Positions 38,177 through 43,096 of a DNA stretch of 43,096 nt are shown here, piece after piece. The position numbers were made by a program, and so were the translations under genes. The notes under the pieces are model-generated. The model worked only from the letters and a program-made list of their open reading frames with translations, ran no database searches and was not told the DNA's origin. The DNA comes from an uncultured Eubacteriales bacterium. Lineage in GTDB: Bacteria; Bacillota; Clostridia; Oscillospirales; Oscillospiraceae. Where the stretch lies: positions 1 through 43,096 of the forward strand of contig URAM01000016.1 in NCBI GenBank assembly GCA_900545815.1. Reading direction: 5' to 3'. The first letter of the stretch is position 1, and every line of letters starts with the position of its first letter.

Positions 38177-38214
38177 AACTAAGCAATCTGTACACGATGG
38201 TAAAACAGCTGTCC

Positions 38215-39153
38215 TCAGGTCTGCCCTGCCCGCTGGGCTTGCAGCAGATATTCCTCCACTTCTTTGATATAACGTGCGCCGATCTCGCTCAAAATGGAAC
38301 TTTTTTTGGTGATATAGCCAATCTCCATCACGCTGTTCTCCTCCACCGAGTCCGCCTCAAAGGGTACTGCCAGGTAGTCGCTGCCGTTGAGTTCCTCGCA
38401 GATGATGCCGGAACAGAGGGTGTAGCCGTTGAGTCCCACCATCAGGTTCAGCATGGTGGCACGATCGCAGGCTTTGATGGTGCGGGTGTATTCGTTGGTA
38501 CTCAAGATCTCCTCTGCGAAGTAGAAGGAAGCAGCTTCCCCCTGCTCAAAGGACAAGCAGGGATAGTCCTTGAGCTGCTGGAAGCGGATGGATTTCTCTT
38601 TGGCCAGGGGATGCCCCGACCACAGGTAAACATAGGCTTGGCAGTCGATCAAATGATGGAATTCCAGCCGGTTTGCCCGCAGCAATTTCTGAATGGCGGA
38701 GCGGTTAAAGTCGCTGAGGTAGAGAATCCCCACCTCACTGCGCAGGTTGGCCACATCGGCGATGACATCACGGGTCTTGGTCTCTCGAATGGCGAATTCG
38801 TACTGGGACATATCAAAGCCCTTCACCAGTTCCACAAAGGCTTTCACGGCGAAGGAATAGTGCTGGGTGGAGACACCGAACTTCTTTTTCAAGTTTTTCC
38901 CGTCCCCGTACTTCTCCAGCAGCTCCTCGTACTGGCTGTAAACCTGCCGAGCGTAGAGCAAAAACTCCGCCCCGTCCTGGGTCAGCGTCACCCCCCGTCC
39001 GCTGCGGTGGAAGATGGTGATGCCCAGCTCCTTTTCCAGCTCCTGCATGGCGCTGGTCAGGGAGGGCTGGGCGATATAGAGGAATTCCGCAGCCTTGTTC
39101 AGGGAACCTTTCTCTGCGATGGTGATGGCATAATGCAACTGTTGTAACGTCAT
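38215..39153 (-). CDS. LysR-family transcriptional regulator
   Basis: A 312-residue LysR protein. The winged helix-turn-helix is at the N-terminus (LQQLHYAITIAEKGSLNKAAEFLYIAQPSLTSAM), followed by a linker helix and a substrate-binding domain of two lobes. The gene lies directly upstream of, and in the same direction as, the methionine/2-hydroxyacid operon, with the LysR box in the gap. The co-inducer is unknown; methionine, its 2-oxo or 2-hydroxy analogue, or O-acetylserine-type compounds are candidates. It has its own promoter (39257-39286) and a long leader with a strong hairpin. Confidence 0.92.
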   Translation of the reverse strand: MTLQQLHYAITIAEKGSLNKAAEFLYIAQPSLTSAMQELEKELGITIFHRSGRGVTLTQDGAEFLLYARQVYSQYEELLEKYGDGKNLKKKFGVSTQHYSFAVKAFVELVKGFDMSQYEFAIRETKTRDVIADVANLRSEVGILYLSDFNRSAIQKLLRANRLEFHHLIDCQAYVYLWSGHPLAKEKSIRFQQLKDYPCLSFEQGEAASFYFAEEILSTNEYTRTIKACDRATMLNLMVGLNGYTLCSGIICEELNGSDYLAVPFEADSVEENSVMEIGYITKKSSILSEIGARYIKEVEEYLLQAQRAGQT

Positions 39154-39193
39154 CTTTCCTTTTCCTTTCCCTCTGTCTCCAAAGGAACAGGCC

Positions 39194-39219
39194 GAGAGGG
39201 AACCTGCCGGTTCCCTCTC
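39194..39219 (-). repeat. perfect hairpin in the lysR leader
   Basis: GAGAGGGAACC / GGTTCCCTCTC, 11 bp, 4-nt loop, between the lysR promoter and its start codon. No T-run. It may stabilise the mRNA or slow polymerase. Confidence 0.6.
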
Positions 39220-39256
39220 TCCCCCGTCCTATCAACATATCATTTTCGTATGTTTC

Positions 39257-39286
39257 AGTGTATCATCTCTCCCCCTCCCCTGTCAA
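39257..39286 (-). promoter_or_regulatory. promoter of the LysR gene
   Basis: TTGACA (complement of 39281-39286), 18-nt spacer, TACACT (complement of 39257-39262). The stretch 39287-39437 beyond it holds no gene I can support. Confidence 0.58.
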
Positions 39287-39437
39287 GAAAACAGCTCTCA
39301 ACCATCCGATTGGGGGCTGTGCTGTACCTTATTGCGCCGCTGTGCCGGTCACAGTATACCAGTTTTGTGCCTGATGCCCCTCTCTCTTTGGGGCTCATTT
39401 CCCCAGATTTCATGGGCTTTCGCTGGCAACGGCCGTG

Positions 39438-39475
39438 AAAAGACGCTGGATCTTCCCGCAAGAAGCTCCAGCGTC
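39438..39475 (-). terminator. terminator of the GNAT-YoaP gene
   Basis: GACGCTGGA / TCCAGCGTC with an inner CTTC/GAAG stem, then TTTTC on the minus strand. Confidence 0.82.
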
Positions 39476-39478
39476 TGC

Positions 39479-40243
39479 TCATTGTTTGCCCCGTTTCAGG
39501 ATGCGCTCTAAGGTGGGGATGTCCAGCAGGTTCACGGTCTGGAACTGCCCCTGATAGAACACCGCCCAGTTGTTGAAGACACAGGGCAGAGCTTTGGCCT
39601 GTTCCAGCGTCTCCACGGGATGGAAGGTCACGGGAAAGCCTTTTTCTTGGCAGTGCTCCCGCACCAGCTCCACCCGCTGTAGGATAAAGGGACACTGCAT
39701 ATCATAGTAGATGGTCAGCTCCTGTTTCGGAATGGCCTGGGCTTTGGCGGAGGGAGTAAAGCGGGGCGTGGTGCCGTCCAAGGAGAGGGACAGCAGCTCG
39801 TAGCCATCTTTTGTGGCGTCCACGGTCTGGAAGCCGAATTTCTGTACAAACGCCTGGCTGGTCAGCCACGCCTTCTGTTTCTTCGCCCCCAGCAGACACA
39901 CGCCGGACTTGCCCTGGGCTTTGGCGTCCGCCAGGCAGTATTCCAGCAACGCTCTGCCGTACCCGTGCTTTTTGCACTTGCCATCCACCCACAGACAATA
40001 GATATAGAGGTAGTTCTCCCCCTCCACCGGCACCCACGCCGTCTCCAAAGGGGCGTACTCGATCATGACGCAGCACTTCTGGTTCAGCTTCCGGAACACA
40101 TGTCCCTCTTTCAGCCGCTCCGCCAGCCACTGACGTTTTGCCTCCACGCCGGGGTGCTTTTTTCGGGTGCGGATGATGCAGCACAGGTGTTCGTCTGCCA
40201 GATTTTCTGGGGTCAGGTTGATAAATTCCACATTTTGCTCCAT
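39479..40243 (-). CDS. GNAT acetyltransferase with C-terminal YoaP domain
   Basis: A 254-residue two-domain protein. The N-terminal GNAT fold (residues about 1-150) has YIYCLWVDGKCKKHGYGRALLEYCL, with the acetyl-CoA loop KKHGYGRAL. The C-terminal YoaP domain (about 165-250) starts IYYDMQCPFI and looks thioredoxin-like with a Cys-Pro. B. subtilis YoaP has this architecture and unknown function. A perfect 26-bp palindrome covers its -10 box, so it is probably tightly regulated; no regulator gene is adjacent. Promoter and terminator make it monocistronic. Confidence 0.87.
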   Translation of the reverse strand: MEQNVEFINLTPENLADEHLCCIIRTRKKHPGVEAKRQWLAERLKEGHVFRKLNQKCCVMIEYAPLETAWVPVEGENYLYIYCLWVDGKCKKHGYGRALLEYCLADAKAQGKSGVCLLGAKKQKAWLTSQAFVQKFGFQTVDATKDGYELLSLSLDGTTPRFTPSAKAQAIPKQELTIYYDMQCPFILQRVELVREHCQEKGFPVTFHPVETLEQAKALPCVFNNWAVFYQGQFQTVNLLDIPTLERILKRGKQ

Positions 40244-40276
40244 TTCTTCTCCTCTCCCGTTCTATTCCACAATATG

Positions 40277-40302
40277 CATTCTATGATATATATCATAGAA
40301 TG
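40277..40302. promoter_or_regulatory. 26-bp perfect palindrome over the GNAT-YoaP -10 box
   Basis: Two exact 13-bp half sites, CATTCTATGATAT and its complement, meet at 40289/40290. The -10 box (complement of 40292-40297) lies inside. This is the geometry of a repressor operator for a dimeric winged-helix or TetR/PadR-type protein. Confidence 0.75.
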
Positions 40303-40320
40303 TCTTTCCTCCCCTGTCAA
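40292..40320 (-). promoter_or_regulatory. promoter of the GNAT-YoaP gene
   Basis: TTGACA (complement of 40315-40320), 17-nt spacer, TATGAT (complement of 40292-40297). Confidence 0.78.
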
Positions 40321-40338
40321 TCACTCCGCTCCTCCCAG

Positions 40339-40367
40339 TTGACAGCTTCCACCGCTGCCACTATAAT
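40339..40367 (+). promoter_or_regulatory. consensus promoter upstream of the decayed membrane-protein gene
   Basis: Perfect TTGACA (40339-40344), 17-nt spacer, TATAAT (40362-40367). It still looks functional although the gene behind it is broken. Confidence 0.78.
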
Positions 40368-40467
40368 ACTTTCGTTCAAATCCAATCCAGTTGTCCTCGG
40401 ACAGCTGTTTCAAACCGCCTTTGTTAGGTGTTGCTAACCAATATATCTGCCAAAAGGAGAGAGCCAG

Positions 40468-41085
40468 ATGACGATCACACATCTTTTCTGCTTGCTGGCC
40501 TGTGCCGGACATTTGGTGCTCTGGCGCTGCGACCGGAACTTGACCTACCTGGCCGGCGGACGCTTTGATTTCCGCTGTTTGCAGGACAACGACCGCCTCT
40601 CTGCCGTCCTGGGCGGGACGCCGTTGAAGCAGCTATGGGTGCGACAATGGCTGGGGTGTTCGCTCTGACGGCGGCGTTTTCGGGATATCTGGCGCTGTGC
40701 CAATGGATGGGCAGTTTTCCAAGCTGTGGGCTGGGCTGATGCTGGCAGGGTGTGTGCTGTTCTTCCTGCCTGGCGTGGCACATCATGTGTTCTGCGGGGC
40801 GTTAGAGTGGTTTTACCTGCGGCTGGATCGGATAGAGGAGGCACGAGAGGTCGTCGTGTTTTTTTCAAAGGCACCTCTGCCGCCATATTCCTCTGATATT
40901 TGGGTTTGCTGGTCTTTGTGCTGTCCCTGCTCGTGGCCGTGGCCAGCGGTACCACCAGCTTGCCCCGCTGAACCTGTCTGTGCAGCACGCTGCCCCTATT
41001 TTTACTGCTGTCCCCCTTGCGCATTGTGGGTACGATGAACCTGGTCAGCGGGGCAATGTTTTTGGGGCTATTTGTTTTGATCTGA
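40468..41085 (+). pseudogene. frameshifted integral membrane protein gene
   Basis: Behind an intact ribosome binding site (AAAAGGAG) and ATG, a frame of 66 codons (MTITHLFCLLACAGHLVL...) is lost at about 40630. Homologous-looking hydrophobic sequence continues in the other frames: MAGVFALTAAFSGYLALCQW, then KLWAGLMLAGCVLFFLPGVA, then YLGLLVFVLSLLVAVASG, with in-frame stops near 40900 and 40970, ending LRIVGTMNLVSGAMFLGLFV. At least three frameshifts and two stops are needed to join them. The product would have been a six- to seven-helix membrane protein, perhaps of the DUF6796 type. The family assignment is tentative. Confidence 0.7.
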
Positions 41086-41200
41086 GGTGCGGAATATCGA
41101 AACGCCATTCAACCCCAAGGCAGCGGGGACGCTGTTCAAGATTTGCGGCGGGCGGCGGAAGATGCCGCTCGTGTGGGTGGCGTTTGACGAGCTGATATGA
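41081..41200 (+). pseudogene. coding-like fragment after the broken membrane gene
   Basis: Thirty-nine codons ending in TGA read SEVRNIETPFNPKAAGTLF then KICGGRRKMPLVWVAFDELI, with amino-acid composition like a real protein end and unlike the surrounding frames. There is no start codon or ribosome binding site. It is probably the C-terminus of a lost gene. I do not recognise the family. Confidence 0.35.
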
Positions 41201-41243
41201 CTGCTATCTGGACAGAAAACTTCCAACGGCTTCCTTTTAAGTA

Positions 41244-41272
41244 TTGAAATTTTTGCGTTCTTCCTGTAACAT
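41244..41272 (+). promoter_or_regulatory. promoter of the unknown 251-residue gene
   Basis: TTGAAA (41244-41249), 17-nt spacer, TAACAT (41267-41272), about 90 nt before the ATG. Confidence 0.5.
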
Positions 41273-41361
41273 AAATAAGTGCATTGTGTCGACAGCGATG
41301 GTGGCACATCCCTGCCCCTCGTTCTGTTGTCGATGCGCGATCAATCTGATGGAGGTGCAGC

Positions 41362-42117
41362 ATGGGTATTTTAAAAAAGTCTGTCGGCGGGTCGGATCAA
41401 TCCCCTCCTGCCTCTATCAAACACGCAGCAGCCCAGCAGCCAAAACCCCAGATGCGGGAAAGCAGACCTTACCTGGTGCGGAACCCGCCGCCACCCCTCC
41501 TGATCCCACGGCAAAAACGAGCCTATCGGGTAATCCCGAACCGCACGGACCACACCAGAGAAGTGGTTCGAAGCTACGATATCCAAGCGCTCCAAGCGGA
41601 AGTGGCGTACCTCAACCGTGTCATCTCCCGCGCCTGTGAGCTGGCTCATGTGGTACCGGCGCTGTCGCTGGATCTGTCCCAGTTCGTCTACAGCACATCC
41701 CGCAACGGAACCCATTATACCTGGTTCCCCTACACACCGTTTGGACAGGTGTCCCGTTATCCGCTGATGCTGCACTACCAGACGAAAGCACAGTGTCCTG
41801 CTCCGTTCTCCGAAAGTGAGGAGTATCAGGCGTGGCTGGACTTTTTAGCCACAGGCGGTACGGCGAAAGCGTGGGAAGCCCTATATGGAACTGCGACAGG
41901 CATCCAACCGCTCCTGCCTGATACGGCTTTTGGCAAGATCTATTATTTAAAGAGCGGCCTGATCGGAAGAGCTCGTCTGGTTTTCTGGCGCGACCAGATG
42001 GAGTACATCCTGTGTTTGGAGCCGCTATTCAAGTGGCAGACGCAGCACAGGCTGGTTTTGCGGAAGTTCATACGCCGTGATCCGGAGGGCAATGAGATCG
42101 TCCTGTTTGAGACGTAA
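41362..42117 (+). CDS. hypothetical protein, proline-rich N-terminus
   Basis: A 251-residue protein I do not recognise. It starts behind GGAGGTGCAGC and has a basic, proline- and glutamine-rich unstructured N-terminus of about 60 residues (PPPPLLIPRQKRAYR). A compact domain with many aromatics follows (THYTWFPYTPFGQVSRYPL, AKAWEALYGTA, IYYLKSGLIGRARLVFWRDQMEYILC). No signal peptide, membrane helix or Cys motif is seen. It lies in the accessory stretch next to the tRNA-Thr fragment and has its own terminator, so it may be island-derived. Confidence 0.72.
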   Translation: MGILKKSVGGSDQSPPASIKHAAAQQPKPQMRESRPYLVRNPPPPLLIPRQKRAYRVIPNRTDHTREVVRSYDIQALQAEVAYLNRVISRACELAHVVPALSLDLSQFVYSTSRNGTHYTWFPYTPFGQVSRYPLMLHYQTKAQCPAPFSESEEYQAWLDFLATGGTAKAWEALYGTATGIQPLLPDTAFGKIYYLKSGLIGRARLVFWRDQMEYILCLEPLFKWQTQHRLVLRKFIRRDPEGNEIVLFET

Positions 42118-42133
42118 TCGGCACGTTGAGAGG

Positions 42134-42164
42134 AAAAAGGCCGCTCGGTGCGAGCGGTCTTTTT
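42134..42164 (+). terminator. terminator of the unknown gene
   Basis: AAAAAGGCCGCTC / GAGCGGTCTTTTT (one G-T pair) with a 5-nt loop. Confidence 0.82.
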
Positions 42165-42179
42165 CTTGGTGCGGTGCTG

Positions 42180-42413
42180 TCACATGGACTCTATGTCCAT
42201 CTCCCTCCACCGTTTGTCCAACGCCGTGCCTCGCATGAGCGCTTCCGCATTCTCATAGAATTCAGCATCGCCGTCCGGACAAGTGCAGATAAACGGTCGA
42301 TGGTTTCTCCACGAAATATTGTACATCGTTCCGTCTAAATAGAATACAATATCAAGATGCAGATGCATCGCTTCCTCCAGCTCTTGCAGATGCTCCAGCT
42401 TTCTGCCTTTCAA
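42180..42413 (-). CDS. small hypothetical protein (77 residues)
   Basis: Probably starts with TTG at 42413, placed 9 nt after AAGGAGG; an internal ATG at codon 16 is the alternative. The sequence HLDIVFYLDGTMYNISWRNHRPFICTCPDGDAEFYENAEALM has the look of a small beta-rich domain. It follows the 72-residue gene by 28 nt and is probably co-transcribed. Family not recognised; such small genes are common in integrated elements of Clostridia. Confidence 0.6.
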   Translation of the reverse strand: MKGRKLEHLQELEEAMHLHLDIVFYLDGTMYNISWRNHRPFICTCPDGDAEFYENAEALMRGTALDKRWREMDIESM

Positions 42414-42441
42414 AGCTCATCGCCTCCTTGTCTTCGTTGCC

Positions 42442-42660
42442 TTACTCTGACAGTTCTTCTATGGCTTCGATTTCATTTTCCATCAAGCCATAGTAAGCGC
42501 CCGCTGCGCCTGTATCTATGTCAATCTCGGCAATCTCTGGTTCGTTGTCGGCCGCGCGGGTGTAGCCAACGCACACGCCGCGCATCGGTGGGCTTCCGTC
42601 TCGGAAGGTAATACGCACTTGCTTGCCGAGTAGTGCTTCGCATCGTTCTTCTAAACCCAT
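42442..42660 (-). CDS. small Sm-like hypothetical protein (72 residues)
   Basis: Start at 42660 (MGLEERCEALLGKQVRITF) behind AAAGGGA. The layout LLGKQVRITFRDG, then a turn, then VCVGYTRAADNEPEIAEIDI is an SH3/Sm-like strand pattern seen in small clostridial proteins of unknown role. The acidic C-terminus MENEIEAIEELSE is typical of such proteins. It is the first gene of a two-gene leftward unit next to the tRNA fragment. Confidence 0.68.
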   Translation of the reverse strand: MGLEERCEALLGKQVRITFRDGSPPMRGVCVGYTRAADNEPEIAEIDIDTGAAGAYYGLMENEIEAIEELSE

Positions 42661-42755
42661 ATTGTTATTCCCTTTCGTAATAAGCAGATTTACACCATCT
42701 TGACAGCTTTCTTTTGCTCTGCGTTCGCCCAAGAAACGTGACCCACCCCAATGTG

Positions 42756-42792
42756 AAAAACGCCCGATTCCAACCAGAATCAGGCGTTTTTT
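42756..42792 (-). terminator. terminator after the tRNA-Thr fragment
   Basis: AAAAACGCC-GATTC / GAATC-GGCGTTTTT with a 6-nt loop, directly after the tRNA 3' end on the minus strand. It looks like the original tRNA terminator. Confidence 0.8.
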
Positions 42793-42793
42793 G

Positions 42794-42838
42794 TGGAGCT
42801 ACTGGCCGGATTTGAACCGGCGACCTGCTGATTACGAA
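42794..42838 (-). other. 3' fragment of tRNA-Thr(CGT), putative attachment site
   Basis: On the minus strand 45 nt read as positions 32-76 of a tRNA: anticodon loop TTCGTAA with anticodon CGT, 3' anticodon strand TCAGC, a T-arm GCCGG-TTCAAAT-CCGGC, acceptor strand CAGTAGC, discriminator T and CCA. The bases upstream do not supply the 5' half (no GCTGA or GCTACTG partner strands). A fragment that begins at the anticodon loop is a common tyrosine-recombinase crossover product. The native-looking terminator on its 3' side suggests the chromosome is to the left and the element to the right. Confidence 0.78.
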
Positions 42839-43096
42839 AACTACGCATTATGTTTTGTGTGCGTTCGCAGAGCGGAGGAATGCGTTGCGCCGCAACAGTT
42901 TTCGGTGTTTTATCGTTTTGTGCGCATGCGCACGATTCGCCGCGTTTTCACCACGATAAACGTTAAATAAACGTTAGAATAAAGCGCCCGGGGTGGATAC
43001 CCCAGGCTTTTGCTGTCTATCACATCATTTTCAAGAGCGCCTCCCGCGACATCTCCCCACAACTATTTCATCCCATGCAAAACGTACCAAAATAAC
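42839..43096. mobile_element. putative end of an integrated element (recombination-site region)
   Basis: 258 nt without a gene, running to the window edge, rich in symmetric and repeated motifs. These include GTTGCG-C-CGCAAC (42884-42896), the perfect 14-bp palindrome GTGCGCATGCGCAC (42920-42933), and two direct copies of TAAACGTTA 11 bp apart (42957-42965, 42968-42976), spaced like integrase arm sites on one helix face. A CCCGGGG/CCCCAGG hairpin follows near 42988-43010. No integrase gene is visible, so the claim rests on the tRNA fragment and these repeats. Confidence 0.45.

Noticed and set aside
38083..38214. Possible SAM riboswitch or T-box ahead of metN
   Set aside because: The gap is short and dominated by the promoter and the LysR box; the stretch from the predicted start to the ATG is only about 20 nt, too small for an aptamer.
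42794..42838. Intron-containing tRNA-Thr
   Set aside because: No 5' half (GCTACTG acceptor strand and GCTGA anticodon strand) is found in the 258 nt to the right edge, so a displaced 3' fragment explains the data better within this window.
1..43096. CRISPR array, toxin-antitoxin pair, prophage structural genes or insertion-sequence transposase
   Set aside because: No regularly spaced direct repeats, no cas genes and no transposase or phage genes were seen; the XRE pair lacks an adjacent toxin.

Overview
The window reads as a chromosomal segment of a GC-rich, low-G+C-lineage Gram-positive anaerobe of the Clostridia, most likely the Oscillospirales (Flavonifractor / Oscillibacter / Intestinimonas-like). 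This is inferred from the protein families, the strong AGGAGG-type ribosome binding sites, sigma-A promoters with 16-18 bp spacers, a T-box ahead of alaS, the yceD-rpmF pair, a YrrO-type U32 protein near mltG and alaS, and the many lipoprotein solute-binding proteins. The exact genus cannot be read from the sequence.

Layout: 1-3.9 kb is a leftward operon of two small XRE regulators, comEC, holA and a TOPRIM nuclease cut by the window edge. 4.2-5.8 kb holds an intergenic hairpin cluster, then rightward cysK behind a strong promoter and a 13-codon leader ORF with three Cys codons, then a relic of a second cysteine-synthase gene. 5.9-13.3 kb is a leftward housekeeping run: tmk, DJ-1-like, mltG, U32, T-box-alaS, HIT. 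13.3-18.5 kb is rightward: an orphan TagH/Wzt-like ATPase, an FHA-FtsW fusion with its class B PBP, and a LOG-family protein. 18.4-25 kb holds yigZ-like and gltX (leftward), a beta-carbonic anhydrase, tRNA-Leu(GAG) and tRNA-Gln(CTG), an aldehyde dehydrogenase, yceD-rpmF and an RluA-family pseudouridine synthase. 25.6-31.6 kb is a looser set: a PotD-like lipoprotein, a thioesterase, a GT2 glycosyltransferase, an amino-acid-binding lipoprotein, a MATE pump and a small protein.

31.9-39.2 kb is the most coherent metabolic locus. A LysR regulator sits upstream of metN-metI-(LDH-like 2-hydroxyacid dehydrogenase)-metQ-(GlcD-like FAD 2-hydroxyacid dehydrogenase)-(YbdL/KAT-like aminotransferase). A perfect LysR-type box lies about 67 bp upstream of the predicted start of transcription. 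Together the genes could take up methionine or its hydroxy/oxo analogues and interconvert amino acid, 2-oxoacid and both 2-hydroxyacid enantiomers.

39.3-43.1 kb is accessory: a GNAT-YoaP gene under a 26-bp palindromic operator, a decayed membrane-protein gene, unknown genes, and a tRNA-Thr(CGT) 3' fragment that looks like the attachment-site end of an integrated element running off the right edge.

The most novel signal is a dispersed intergenic element of roughly 130-170 bp in four copies (A 14173-14339, B 27306-27468, C 31217-31383, D 23500-23635). Its hairpins are held by compensatory base changes between copies, which is what a structured RNA or a hairpin-bearing mobile repeat would show. 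The Cys-codon leader of cysK is the second.
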